Assembly: GCA_945888475.1 (NCBI GenBank)
Contig: CAMDAB010000023.1
Location: 1-36,751, forward strand
Source of the DNA: Saprospira grandis DSM 2844
GTDB taxonomy: Bacteria > Bacteroidota > Bacteroidia > Chitinophagales > Saprospiraceae
Direction: 5' to 3'
Length of the DNA: 36,751 nt
Shown piece after piece: positions 8,140 through 16,938 of the stretch. Made by a program: the position numbers and the translations under genes. Under the pieces are notes generated by a model. The model worked only from the letters and a program-made list of their open reading frames with translations, was not told the origin of the DNA and ran no database searches. Position 1 is the stretch's first letter; each line of letters opens with the position of its first letter.

Positions 8140-8541
8140 ATGATAGAAAAAATACAAAAAACCGAAGAACAATGGCAAGCCGAACTCGACGAGCTTGAAT
8201 ATAAAGTATTACGTCAGGCAGGTACTGAGCGTCCATTCACAGGCAAATATTATGAACATTCCGAAAAGGGCACCTATAACTGTCGGGCCTGTGGACATGC
8301 GCTCTTCAAATCTGAACACAAGTACCATTCTGGCTGCGGTTGGCCTTCTTTTTGGGGTGAACTGGAAACGGCCGATATCAAACATAAAATGGACAGAAGT
8401 CATGGTATGACCCGAATTGAATTACTCTGTCCTGCCTGCGACAGTCATCTTGGACATATTTTCAACGATGGTCCCAAACCAAAAGGATTAAGATATTGTA
8501 TTAACTCGGTCTGTCTTGACTTCGAAGCAGATGAAAAATAA
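8140..8541 (+). CDS. msrB: Peptide-methionine (R)-S-oxide reductase
   Basis: Repairs methionine-R-sulfoxide in proteins using thioredoxin. 133 residues, the usual single-domain length. Zinc is held by C48-x2-C51 (CRACGH) and C97-x2-C100 (CPACDSHLGH). The catalytic cysteine is C120 in RYCINSVCLDF, and C66 in SGCGWPSFW is in the position of the resolving cysteine. No signal peptide, so a cytoplasmic enzyme. No msrA domain is fused or adjacent. The ATG sits directly after the repeat cluster, with no recognisable ribosome binding site. Confidence 0.96.
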   Translation: MIEKIQKTEEQWQAELDELEYKVLRQAGTERPFTGKYYEHSEKGTYNCRACGHALFKSEHKYHSGCGWPSFWGELETADIKHKMDRSHGMTRIELLCPACDSHLGHIFNDGPKPKGLRYCINSVCLDFEADEK

Positions 8542-8617
8542 AAATCGGCATTAGGAAATTGCTTCGAATACCGTTTCTAAAAATATAATATAATATTTGA
8601 GCGAATAAAAATCATAA

Positions 8618-9607
8618 ATGTACAACATAGCTTATCACGGCAATGCCGATATTGAAAATAAAAAGATTCTTGTAACAGGTGGGGCAGGTTTTATCGGCTC
8701 AAACATAGTTGAATACCTTTTGAAATATGGGGCCAAAGTGAGGGTTTTGGATAATTTTCTGAGCGGATTTAGGGAAAATATTGAACCTTTTTTATCTAAT
8801 CCCTCCTTCGAACTCATTGAAGGCGATATCAGTATTATTGAAGATTGCCAAGGAGCATGCCAGGGGATAGACATAGTCTGTCATCAGGCAGCGATGGGCT
8901 CGGTTCCCCGTTCCGTGAAGGAGCCACATCTGAGTACGCTATATAACATTACGGGTTTTGTAAACATGGTTCATGCGGCGCATTCAAATGGAATTAAACG
9001 CTTTGTTTATGCATCTTCGTCTTCGGTTTATGGAGATGAACCCAATTTGCCAAAAAAAGAAGAAAAGATTGGAACCCCCCTTTCTCCTTATGCTATAACT
9101 AAACTCAGTAACGAACTTTTTGCCGAAAATTTTGGAAAGTTGTACGGAATGGAATTCATCGGTTTTCGATATTTTAATGTTTTTGGCCCTAAACAAAGTC
9201 CCAAAGGCGCTTATGCAGCTGTTATACCATTGTTTATCGATGCCTGTTTTAACGACAAGGAAGTTTATGTAAACGGGGATGGGAAGCAGACACGGGATTT
9301 TACCTTTGTAGAAAATGTAGTTCAAATAAACATAAAAGCAATGTTTACGGAGCATTCCGAATCATTGAATCAGGTTTACAATGTAGGATGCGGTGGCCGT
9401 TATAATCTTTTGGAATTGTTCGAAGGCATCAGATTGGCCGTCGGAATTGATAAAAAACCCATACTCCGCGAAGCACGAGAAGGCGACATCCGCGATTCTC
9501 AGGCCGATATTTCAAAAGCTGAACGTCTTTTAGGTTATGATGCCCATATTGATTTTTACAAAGGGCTTCAGCTTACAGTCGATTTTTTTAAATCGAACTC
9601 AAACTAA
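8618..9607 (+). CDS. NAD-dependent nucleotide-sugar epimerase (WbpP/UDP-GlcNAc 4-epimerase-like)
   Basis: Extended short-chain dehydrogenase of 329 residues. The Rossmann motif GGAGFIGS lies at 21-28, the catalytic serine region SSSSVYGD at 133-140, and the catalytic pair Y158-x3-K162 in YAITK. CHQAAMGSVPRSVKEP near 88-103 is the form seen in WbpP/TviC-type UDP-N-acetylhexosamine 4-epimerases, which supply sugars for O-antigen or capsule. Substrate cannot be fixed from sequence; UDP-glucose 4-epimerase or a dehydratase remains possible. It has no glycosyltransferase neighbours, so it may serve a dispersed pathway. A strong palindrome follows at 9636-9662. Confidence 0.85.
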   Translation: MYNIAYHGNADIENKKILVTGGAGFIGSNIVEYLLKYGAKVRVLDNFLSGFRENIEPFLSNPSFELIEGDISIIEDCQGACQGIDIVCHQAAMGSVPRSVKEPHLSTLYNITGFVNMVHAAHSNGIKRFVYASSSSVYGDEPNLPKKEEKIGTPLSPYAITKLSNELFAENFGKLYGMEFIGFRYFNVFGPKQSPKGAYAAVIPLFIDACFNDKEVYVNGDGKQTRDFTFVENVVQINIKAMFTEHSESLNQVYNVGCGGRYNLLELFEGIRLAVGIDKKPILREAREGDIRDSQADISKAERLLGYDAHIDFYKGLQLTVDFFKSNSN

Positions 9608-9627
9608 TTTTAAAATTTGAAATTAAA

Positions 9628-9662
9628 TTGTTGTTTGCTCCAAAATTATAATTTTGGCAGCA
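9628..9662 (+). promoter_or_regulatory. 18-bp perfect palindrome with embedded promoter-like element upstream of susC
   Basis: CCAAAATTATAATTTTGG (9640-9657) is a perfect palindrome, and TGCT/AGCA flanks extend the stem with one bulged C. Inside it TAATTTTG (9649-9656) matches the -7 consensus, with TTG at 9628-9630, 18 bases upstream. It may be the susCD promoter overlapped by a regulator site, or an epimerase terminator without a T-run. Confidence 0.4.
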
Positions 9663-9870
9663 AGTATTTTGTTTATTAAAATACATTGATTTGTAGGAAA
9701 TTGTAAATTTTATTTGGTATTGATATCTATCAAAAAATTAAAAATCGGAGGAAGAAGTCTAAAAGTTGACTTTCTATTGTTAAAAAATTGTTATCAGATT
9801 CTGTGTTTTTGTTAATAAAGTTCTACTTTTATGATTAACTAAGTTTATTGTTAACATAAAACATTTTAGT
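9663..9870 (+). other. Leader region of susC
   Basis: A 208-base A+T-rich stretch without a gene. It contains the perfect stem-loop GTATTTT (9664-9670), 7-base loop, AAAATAC (9678-9684). The last 60 bases hold several GTTAA/TTAAC words common before Bacteroidota susC genes. No riboswitch was recognised. Confidence 0.4.
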
Positions 9871-12800
9871 ATGAAGTACCTAAATTTAATTGCATTGGCA
9901 CTTCTCTTTACTGTAAGCACTGTATTTGCCCAGACAAAAGTTTCGGGAACGGTGAAATCAGAATCAGGAGACCCGCTTATTGGGGCCAATATTGTTGTGA
10001 AAGGATCGGTGCCTCTGGTTGGAACAGCCTCTGATACAGAAGGCAATTATCAAATTGATGTTCCTCAGGGTTACACTGTCCTTGTTTTTAGCTACACTGG
10101 CTACACAGAACAGGAAAAAGAAATTTCCGGCCAAGCTAGCATCGACGTTATCCTCTCTGAAGGCGTCACGAAAGATGATGTAATCGTTACTGCTCTTGGT
10201 GTTAGCCGTCAGGAAAAAGTACTCGGTTACGCTGTTTCATCGCTCAGTGGAGACGAGATTTCGGGTTCAAACACACCTAATATGATCAACGCCATTTCGG
10301 GCAAGATTTCAGGTGTTCAGGTAACCAGTTCATCTGGTGCTGCCGGTGCTGCTTCGCGTATCATTGTACGTGGTCAGTCCACATTCGATGGAAATAACGA
10401 AGCCTTGATGGTAGTTGACGGTGTGCGTATCAGCAATGCTGAAAATCACAGTGAGCGCAGTTTGGGTGGTGTTGCCAACTCAAACCGTGCTATCGACATC
10501 AATCCAAATGATATCGAGTCGATTACTGTACTAAAAGGTGCTGCTGCATCTGCATTGTATGGTGCGGAAGGTTCTAAAGGTGTTGTAATCATTACTACCA
10601 AAAAAGGTAAAAGTACCAAAGAACTTAAAAATGGTATTGCTGTTGATTTTAATTCAACGTATACAATTTCACAGGTAAATAAACTTCCTGAGCTTCAGAA
10701 AAAGTGGGCACAAGGCACTGGTTGGTATAGTGCCGATGGCGTTACTCCGGAATATTTTGGTCCCGAAACTGGTTGGCCAACAAGCTGGGGTCCTTCAATC
10801 GATTCACTTCGTTATGATGGTGCTACCGACTACGACTATGATGTAAATGGCCGTATTGTTGGTCAGAGCGACCCAACTGCTACTTCACAAGCTGTTACAC
10901 CTTACGACAACCTCAGCAGTTTCTTCAGAAATGGCAACATGTGGAGAAATGACCTTGCAGTTTCAGGTGGTGGCGATGTTGCAACTTATCGTCTTTCTTT
11001 TTCAAATTTGAGTGAGAACGGAGTTATTCCGAATAATTCATTTGGAAAGACAAATGTTGGACTTTCTTCAACTGCCAAATTCCTAAAAGACAAACTTAAA
11101 CTAAGCACAACCATCAACTATACCAATTCAGGTGGTACCAGAATTCAACAGGGTTCTAATATCTCTGGTCTGATGCTTGGTTTGCTACGTACACCTGCAA
11201 CTTTTGACAATACAGGCGGAGTTGATGATCCTGTAAACAACAGTGCGTCTTACTATCGTTCAAATGGCCGTCAACGTAACTACCGTGGTGGTGGCGGTTA
11301 TGACAATCCTTTCTGGACTGTAAACAATACCCTGTTCAATGACAGAGTAAACCGTGTTTTCGGTAGCTTCCAGGCTGCATACAAATTCAGTGACTTGTTG
11401 ACAATAAGTACCAATATTGGAACCGATGTTTACAGCGATCACCGTACACAGGAATTTGAACTCTATTCACGCGCATTCCCAGGCGGTCGTGTTATGGACG
11501 ATCAATACAACTTCAAAAATATTGATGCTTACGTAAATGTTAGTGGTACAAAGACTTTTGCTGAAAAACACAGCCTTTCTTACAACCTGGGTATCAACCA
11601 CTACGAAACCTATTTGCAGAATACCCTTGTTATTGGTGATGGATTGGCCTTCCCAGGCTTTGTTCACTTAGCAAATACTTCTTCTGTTTCAACTGTTAAT
11701 TCTACCAGCCGTCAGCGCAACTTCGGTTTCTTCGGTAATATTGAGTATGGTTTCAACAACATGCTTTATCTAACAATTACAGGCCGTAATGACTTTCTTT
11801 CTTCTCTGATTTCTTACGACAGAGATTTCAAAGCTGCTGATGTATCTGTTTTTTATCCTTCTGTTTCTACCAGTTTTGTATTCTCTGAGATAATACCTCA
11901 AAACAAAATTTTATCTTTCGGAAAATTGCGTTTGTCATTTGCTCAGGTAGGTGGTGGTGCTCCGGGTGCATACCTCACCAGCACTGCTTTCACTACACCT
12001 GCAAATGGTACGATCAATGCAATTGCGGATGGTTGGACAAACGGTATTATCTTCCCTTTCAATGGACTTACAGGTTTTACCTATAATTCACTTGCCGGAA
12101 ATGGTACCTTACAGCCTTCACTTACAACTGATTTTGAAACAGGTCTTGACCTTCGTTTCCTGAATGGACGTATCCGTCTTGATGCTTCCTTCTACACTCG
12201 TACTTCAAAAAATCAGATCATTTCTATCGCTATTGCTCCTTCAACAGGTTTTCAACGTGCCGTACTCAACAATGGTACACTTTCAACAACAGGTGTTGAC
12301 CTCGAGTTGAATACTACTCCAGTGAAGAGCAAAGGCTTCCAATGGGATTTGGGTGTTAACTTTACTAAATGGAATACCATCGTAAAAGACCTTCCGGACA
12401 ATGTTGAATACCAATACCTCGATGGATTTACAGGTTCTTCTATTTATAACATCGAAGGACAGCGTTATGGTGTAATTCAGGGTGGCGCATTTATGCGTGC
12501 AAATGATGCAGCAGGTACGGGTTATGATGTAAATCTCCCATACAATCCTGACGGAGCTTTGATTATCGGAGCCGATGGATACCCAATGGTAGATCCACTA
12601 GAGCGTGTACTTGGCGATCCAAACCCAGATTTCTTACTGGGTATCACCAATACACTTCGTTACAAAGGAGTTGAACTTTCATTCCTTTTCGATATCAAAC
12701 AAGGTGGCGACATGTGGAATGGCACCAAAGGCGCACTTACCTATTTTGGTATGAGCAAATTAACTGAAAACCGCGATATGCCTTTCCAGGATCCTGCAAC

Positions 12801-13176
12801 AGGTAGCCTTACCTTCACAGGTTTCGATGAAAGCGGAGCTCCTGTAACTTCTACAGTTCTTGCCGATGAAAACTGGTACACCGGTAATGGTGGCGGTTTT
12901 GGAGATGTTGCTGAAGGCTTTATCGAAGATGCTTCTTGGTATCGTTTGCGTCAGCTTTCGCTTACTTACAATTTCAGCCCTAAAGTTCTGGAGAAAACAC
13001 CTCTTCGTGGACTTTCTATTGGATTTGTAGGTCGCAACCTTCTTCTCTTCACACCATACACAGGTATCGATCCTGAAACCAGCCTTGTTGGTTCTTCAAG
13101 CAATGGTCAGGGTTTGGATTATTTCCAATTGCCAAACACGCGTAGTTTTGCAATCAGCCTTGGTGTGAAATTCTAA
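9871..13176 (+). CDS. SusC/RagA-family TonB-linked outer membrane protein
   Basis: TonB-dependent outer membrane transporter of 1101 residues that works with the SusD-like lipoprotein encoded next. Signal peptide at 1-20 (ending VFA-Q). A CarboxypepD_reg-like domain covers about 22-105 (VSGTVKSESGDPLIGANIVV), then the SusC signature DVIVTALG and the plug domain (INAISGKISGVQVTSSSGA, IIVRGQSTFDGNNEALMVVDG, GVVIITTKKGK) to about residue 250. The remainder is a 22-strand barrel closing with a terminal phenylalanine. No glycoside hydrolase, sensor or peptidase is nearby, so the ligand (glycan, peptide or other oligomer) is open. Only 30 bases separate it from the susD gene: one operon. Confidence 0.94.
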   Translation: MKYLNLIALALLFTVSTVFAQTKVSGTVKSESGDPLIGANIVVKGSVPLVGTASDTEGNYQIDVPQGYTVLVFSYTGYTEQEKEISGQASIDVILSEGVTKDDVIVTALGVSRQEKVLGYAVSSLSGDEISGSNTPNMINAISGKISGVQVTSSSGAAGAASRIIVRGQSTFDGNNEALMVVDGVRISNAENHSERSLGGVANSNRAIDINPNDIESITVLKGAAASALYGAEGSKGVVIITTKKGKSTKELKNGIAVDFNSTYTISQVNKLPELQKKWAQGTGWYSADGVTPEYFGPETGWPTSWGPSIDSLRYDGATDYDYDVNGRIVGQSDPTATSQAVTPYDNLSSFFRNGNMWRNDLAVSGGGDVATYRLSFSNLSENGVIPNNSFGKTNVGLSSTAKFLKDKLKLSTTINYTNSGGTRIQQGSNISGLMLGLLRTPATFDNTGGVDDPVNNSASYYRSNGRQRNYRGGGGYDNPFWTVNNTLFNDRVNRVFGSFQAAYKFSDLLTISTNIGTDVYSDHRTQEFELYSRAFPGGRVMDDQYNFKNIDAYVNVSGTKTFAEKHSLSYNLGINHYETYLQNTLVIGDGLAFPGFVHLANTSSVSTVNSTSRQRNFGFFGNIEYGFNNMLYLTITGRNDFLSSLISYDRDFKAADVSVFYPSVSTSFVFSEIIPQNKILSFGKLRLSFAQVGGGAPGAYLTSTAFTTPANGTINAIADGWTNGIIFPFNGLTGFTYNSLAGNGTLQPSLTTDFETGLDLRFLNGRIRLDASFYTRTSKNQIISIAIAPSTGFQRAVLNNGTLSTTGVDLELNTTPVKSKGFQWDLGVNFTKWNTIVKDLPDNVEYQYLDGFTGSSIYNIEGQRYGVIQGGAFMRANDAAGTGYDVNLPYNPDGALIIGADGYPMVDPLERVLGDPNPDFLLGITNTLRYKGVELSFLFDIKQGGDMWNGTKGALTYFGMSKLTENRDMPFQDPATGSLTFTGFDESGAPVTSTVLADENWYTGNGGGFGDVAEGFIEDASWYRLRQLSLTYNFSPKVLEKTPLRGLSIGFVGRNLLLFTPYTGIDPETSLVGSSSNGQGLDYFQLPNTRSFAISLGVKF

Positions 13177-13206
13177 TTATTTAAATCATCTTAAAAAAGA
13201 TAGATT

Positions 13207-14538
13207 ATGTTAAAATTAAAAATGATTCATGTACTCGTCCTGATAGCTTTTGTAGGAATGTTCAGTTCCTGTAAAAAGTACTTTGGCGATGTCAATAAAA
13301 ATCCCAACGACCCGGCTGTAGTTACACCCGATGTGTTGTTGCCGATTATCCAGACCAATCTGGCTTATACTTATTGGGGCGACGGATCTCGCTTTGCTTC
13401 AATCTATACACAACATATTGATGGTGTTACCCGTCAGTTTTCTGTAATTCAGAACTATGGCATTCAGGGTTCAGATGTCGATAATATGTGGTCTAACCTT
13501 TATTCAGGTGTCTTGGCCGATATCAAAAAACTGAAAGAGATTTCAGTTGATAAAGGTTACAACCATTATGAAGGTGCTGCGCTTGTATTAGAAGCATACA
13601 CACTGATGTTTGTAACAGATATGTGGGGCGATATTCCTTATTCAAACGGTTTTGCTGGAACAGATAATCTCGCACCACAATTCGACAGTCAGGAATCGGT
13701 TTACAATACTGTATTTACATTACTCGATCAAGCCGAAGCAAAACTCAATATTGCTGCCGAAGGTCGTGCACCTGCTGCCGATGATTTGTTCTATGGTGGC
13801 GACGAAGCCCAGTGGATTAAGATGATCAACGGTTTGCGTGCCCGCGCAAGTCTGCACCTGGCAAAACGCAATAACAGCTACTACAATGATGTTTTGACTG
13901 CACTGAACAATGGTCTTGCTTCTTCAGCCGATGATGCACGTCTTCCGTTCGAAGCCACTGCATCTGGTTCAGCACCATGGTTTCAGTACATCGAGCAACG
14001 TGCCGATATCGCTGAGGGTGCAAACTATGTAGCAAGATTAAATGCCTTGAATGACCCTCGAGTGGATTTCTTCGGTCACGATCTTACCGATGTTGCACAC
14101 CCATATTTCACTGCCGACCAAGCTGTACCAATGTTAAGCTACACGGAGGCATTATTCATGAAAGCTGAAGCTCTTTTCAAAACTGAAGGCGCAACAGCCA
14201 ATACCCATGATGCTTATCTCGATGCTATCGCTGCTTCATTTGATGAATTGGATCTCAATTCTGATTATGCAGCTTATGTTGCACAGAATGATGTAGATCC
14301 AGGTCAGGCTAACCTGACTTTAGATAATATCATGACACAGAAGTACCTTTCCCTGTATGCTGACCCGGAAGTTTTCAACGACTGGAGACGTACAGGCATT
14401 CCAAGTTTGACACCAAACAGTGGATCAGAGGTTCCTCGTCGTTTGCCTTATTCAGAGAATGAAGTTACTTTCAACTCTTCAGCTTCTGCATACCTGACTA
14501 CCACAATTTTCCAAAGAATTTGGTGGGATGTAAATTAA
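13207..14538 (+). CDS. SusD/RagB-like surface lipoprotein (SusD-like_2 type)
   Basis: Surface-exposed binding lipoprotein that caps the SusC-like pore. The 443-residue protein has a lipoprotein signal (VLIAFVGMFSSC, lipidated C22) followed by KKYFGDVNKNPNDPAVVTPDVLLP, the common start of the SusD-like_2 group. Helical TPR-like segments follow (YEGAALVLEAYTLMFVTDMWGDIPYS at about 120-145 is the family signature region, quoted only in part by function here). It ends with the family-typical aromatic FQRIWWDVN. Ligand unknown. The operon ends in a strong terminator 26 bases after its stop. Confidence 0.92.
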   Translation: MLKLKMIHVLVLIAFVGMFSSCKKYFGDVNKNPNDPAVVTPDVLLPIIQTNLAYTYWGDGSRFASIYTQHIDGVTRQFSVIQNYGIQGSDVDNMWSNLYSGVLADIKKLKEISVDKGYNHYEGAALVLEAYTLMFVTDMWGDIPYSNGFAGTDNLAPQFDSQESVYNTVFTLLDQAEAKLNIAAEGRAPAADDLFYGGDEAQWIKMINGLRARASLHLAKRNNSYYNDVLTALNNGLASSADDARLPFEATASGSAPWFQYIEQRADIAEGANYVARLNALNDPRVDFFGHDLTDVAHPYFTADQAVPMLSYTEALFMKAEALFKTEGATANTHDAYLDAIAASFDELDLNSDYAAYVAQNDVDPGQANLTLDNIMTQKYLSLYADPEVFNDWRRTGIPSLTPNSGSEVPRRLPYSENEVTFNSSASAYLTTTIFQRIWWDVN

Positions 14539-14563
14539 AATCTGAATGATTTTATAAAAATAC

Positions 14564-14598
14564 AGAGCTGCTTCTTCCGGGAGGCAGCTCTTTTTTTT
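14564..14598 (+). terminator. Rho-independent terminator of the susC-susD operon
   Basis: AGAGCTGC (14564-14571) pairs with GCAGCTCT (14584-14591), with further weaker pairs inside, followed by a run of eight T in total. Confidence 0.9.
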
Positions 14599-14605
14599 AA
14601 CTTTG
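14598..14605 (+). promoter_or_regulatory. Possible -7 element for the glutamine amidotransferase gene
   Basis: TAACTTTG fits TAnnTTTG and begins in the last T of the preceding terminator, 31 bases before the ATG at 14637. No TTG is found at the right distance upstream, so this is a weak call. Confidence 0.3.
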
Positions 14606-14636
14606 TAAGTAAAGTCATAACTTTAAAGTAATTACA

Positions 14637-15368
14637 ATGAAAATTTATTGTTTGCAGCACGACCCCCATGTTACGGCAGGTACTATCCCAGATTGGGCCA
14701 ATAGCAGAAATGTTAACTTCACAACAATCGAGCTGTACAATGAAAACTTTTTTCATCCTGAACCCAATGAAGATGCTGCGCTCATTATTTTAGGCGGGTC
14801 AATGAATATTTATGAAACTGAAAAATATCCCTTTTTGAACGATAGTCGTAAAATCATAAAAGACTTTATCGATTCGGGTAAAAAGGTTTTGGGCATCTGT
14901 CTGGGGGCTCAGCTCATCAGCGATCTGATGGGAGCAAAAGTTGTGAAGAACGACCACAAGGAAATTGGATGGTGGGAGACACAGATTAGAAATACAGATG
15001 CTTTTGCCGATTATCCGCCACTTCCTTTTCTCTTCCATTGGCACGAAGATGTATTTGAACTGCCTGCAAGCGCTTTATTGTATGCCAGTACAGGAATTAG
15101 TTCGCACCAAGCTTATACTTTAAGGGAAAATCTGCTTGCTGTTCAGTTTCACCCAGAGGTGAATGAGGAACTCATAGAAACCTTTCTGAAAAATGATAGC
15201 AAAAGTAAAAAACCAAGTTGTGGTGAAGGACCTTACAGCCAAAGTGCAGATGAAATCAGGACATTGACAAAGGAATATCTTTCTGATAATAAAACATACT
15301 TTTTTGCGCTGCTCGATAATTTTTTCGGCACAATTGAGGGAGGGCCTTATCGGAATAGATTAATTTAG
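14637..15368 (+). CDS. Class I glutamine amidotransferase-like protein
   Basis: 243-residue stand-alone glutamine amidotransferase domain of the GMP-synthase-like type. The nucleophile C88 sits in GICLGAQLISDLMG and the His-Glu of the triad are H172 and E174 in VQFHPEV. The oxyanion region LGGSMNIYE is at 52-60. Such proteins release ammonia from glutamine or act as gamma-glutamyl hydrolases/transferases; no synthetase partner is adjacent, so the acceptor is unknown. The catalytic triad is intact. The spacer before it carries the susCD terminator, and heptad units begin six bases after its stop. Confidence 0.85.
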   Translation: MKIYCLQHDPHVTAGTIPDWANSRNVNFTTIELYNENFFHPEPNEDAALIILGGSMNIYETEKYPFLNDSRKIIKDFIDSGKKVLGICLGAQLISDLMGAKVVKNDHKEIGWWETQIRNTDAFADYPPLPFLFHWHEDVFELPASALLYASTGISSHQAYTLRENLLAVQFHPEVNEELIETFLKNDSKSKKPSCGEGPYSQSADEIRTLTKEYLSDNKTYFFALLDNFFGTIEGGPYRNRLI

Positions 15369-15374
15369 AGGGAT

Positions 15375-15476
15375 GAAATTAGAAGGCAGAAAAACCACAG
15401 GTGCTAATCATTCAATAAGGTTGAACCGAATGTTATCATCGCTTCTAACTTCTAACTTCAAGCTTCTGCCTTCAAA
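15375..15476. repeat. Inverted heptanucleotide units at the gpx 3' end
   Basis: Three purine units at 15375-15395 (GAAATTA, GAAGGCA, GAAAAAC) and five pyrimidine units at 15442-15476 (CTTCTAA twice, CTTCAAG, CTTCTGC, CTTCAAA) face each other across 46 bases. GAAGGCAGAA and TTCTGCCTTC are exact complements. The right arm overlaps the last codons and stop of gpx. Confidence 0.7.
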
Positions 15477-15949
15477 ATTTTAATTATGTCATTTTCCATA
15501 GCCCCAGGTTTGGTCCATGGAGAAAACCTTTTCACCGGCTTGCCATTTTTGTCGATGATAAATTTAGTAAAGTTCCATTTAATGCCTTCGGTTCCAAAAA
15601 TGCCGGGTAAAGTCTTCTTTAGGTACTTGAAAATGGGATGCGCATTTTTGCCATTGACATCAATTTTTGAAAACATCGGAAAGCTGACGCCATAATTCAA
15701 AAGGCAGCCTTCAGAAATTGATTGTTCATTGCCAGGCTCCTGATTACCGAATTGATTGCATGGAAAGCCGAGAATCAGCAGCCCTTCGTTTTTATATTTC
15801 TGGTACAATTGCTCTAAACCCTCGTACTGTGGAGTAAGTCCGCATTTACTTGCCGTATTCACAACAATTAAAGCCTTTCCTTCAAAATCATTCATGTTTA
15901 TTTCCTTTCCGGAAATTGATTTAGCTTTAAAATCGTATAAGTTTTGCAT
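15458..15949 (-). CDS. Glutathione peroxidase family protein (thiol peroxidase)
   Basis: 163-residue thioredoxin-fold peroxidase that reduces hydroperoxides. The peroxidatic C36 lies in [15 protein letters not shown] (cysteine, not selenocysteine), with Q70 in [13 protein letters not shown] and the WNFTKF segment supplying the remaining catalytic residues. C82 is placed like the resolving cysteine of thioredoxin-dependent members, so thioredoxin is the likelier reductant. No signal peptide. The last residues KAEA and the stop are encoded by a heptad-repeat unit, so the extreme C-terminus has been rewritten by the repeat. It is monocistronic: a 20-bp terminator hairpin lies upstream. Confidence 0.92.
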   Translation of the reverse strand: MQNLYDFKAKSISGKEINMNDFEGKALIVVNTASKCGLTPQYEGLEQLYQKYKNEGLLILGFPCNQFGNQEPGNEQSISEGCLLNYGVSFPMFSKIDVNGKNAHPIFKYLKKTLPGIFGTEGIKWNFTKFIIDKNGKPVKRFSPWTKPGAMENDIIKILKAEA

Positions 15950-16063
15950 GATGGCTTTAAGTTTGAGTATTTATATGATTGAAATGATAAGACAAACAGC
16001 TTACCCAACAAATAGAATAAAATTGTCTGTAGTCGAAACGGCAAGACCTTTACAATGTTTAGT

Positions 16064-16107
16064 AAAACAAAAAAACTTTTTCAGCCATGAAAAAGTTTTT
16101 TTGTTTT
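16064..16107 (-). terminator. Terminator of the kinase/regulator unit, 20-bp perfect stem
   Basis: Bases 16064-16083 and 16088-16107 are exact complements around a 4-base loop (GCCA). The stem carries A7 and T7 runs, so it can end transcripts in both directions. It lies 43 bases after the response-regulator stop on the minus strand and separates that unit from gpx. Confidence 0.88.
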
Positions 16108-16149
16108 GTTACCCTATTTCGAAGTATTAATAATTAATATTTTAAGCGC

Positions 16150-16818
16150 TTACAAATCCTCCCCATTGATAATCTCGTTATTCAAAGCAAATATTACCAG
16201 CCCGGCCACATTTTTAGCACCCGTTTTTTCTAAGAGATTTCTTTTGTGGGCATCTACAGTCCTTTTGCTGATGTAGAGATTATCGGCAATTTCTTGATTT
16301 GAATACTCTTTGATAATGAGCACCAGAACTTCTTTTTCGCGCTCAGTGAGGGGAATGCTGGGTTCAAATCGTGACTTTTTCTTTTTTGCAACAGGAGAAG
16401 AGAGGCTGTTCATTACGGTACTCAATACTTTTGGACTGTAAAAAGGCTGCCCCTCAATTACCGAAATGATACCATGTTTAATTTCCTGTTCGTTCGAATT
16501 TTTCAGAAGATAACCAACCGCACCAGCTTTGAGCATTTCTTTAATATGTTGATTTTCAGCAAGCATAGTGAGCGCAAGTACCTTTATATTTGGGAATTGT
16601 TCGCAGATTATTGAAGTGCACTCAATACCGTCCATCTCATCCATGTTGATATCCATCAAAACAATATCGACATCCATTTCTTTTAAAAGGTCCAATGCAG
16701 TCTGTCCGTTGGCAGCTTCGCCTACCACCTCAAAACGATCATCCTCGTCAAAATGGGCCTTAATACCATCTCTTATTAACTTGTGGTCATCGACCAAAAA
16801 AACTTTAATCGCACTCAT
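16150..16818 (-). CDS. NarL/FixJ-family response regulator
   Basis: 222 residues counted from the ATG at 16818; a TTG start five codons further upstream is possible but less likely. The receiver domain (1-120) has the acidic pair D10/D11, phospho-acceptor D56 in VLMDINMDEMDG, T84 and K106 in YLLKNS. The output domain (about 150-210) is a LuxR-type helix-turn-helix: LTEREKEVLVLI, YSNQEIADNLYISKRTVDAHK. It is probably phosphorylated by the histidine kinase encoded 120 bases upstream on the same strand. Targets are unknown. Confidence 0.92.
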   Translation of the reverse strand: MSAIKVFLVDDHKLIRDGIKAHFDEDDRFEVVGEAANGQTALDLLKEMDVDIVLMDINMDEMDGIECTSIICEQFPNIKVLALTMLAENQHIKEMLKAGAVGYLLKNSNEQEIKHGIISVIEGQPFYSPKVLSTVMNSLSSPVAKKKKSRFEPSIPLTEREKEVLVLIIKEYSNQEIADNLYISKRTVDAHKRNLLEKTGAKNVAGLVIFALNNEIINGEDL

Positions 16819-16938
16819 CTTATTAGTTTTCAAAGCAGTCTGTTTTTGCTTATTGTATTCAACTCCTCAATTGAATTATTTCACTACAAGGTAACAAAAT
16901 TCACTATTAAAATAAGCAATCAAAGAAAAAAAATCATG

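Noticed and set aside
9871-14538. Polysaccharide utilisation locus
   Set aside because: Only the SusC/SusD pair is present; no glycoside hydrolase, lyase, sulfatase or sensor regulator is adjacent, so a glycan substrate cannot be claimed.
16819-16833. TTG start for the response regulator
   Set aside because: The ATG at 16818 leaves the receiver domain complete and needs no rare start codon.
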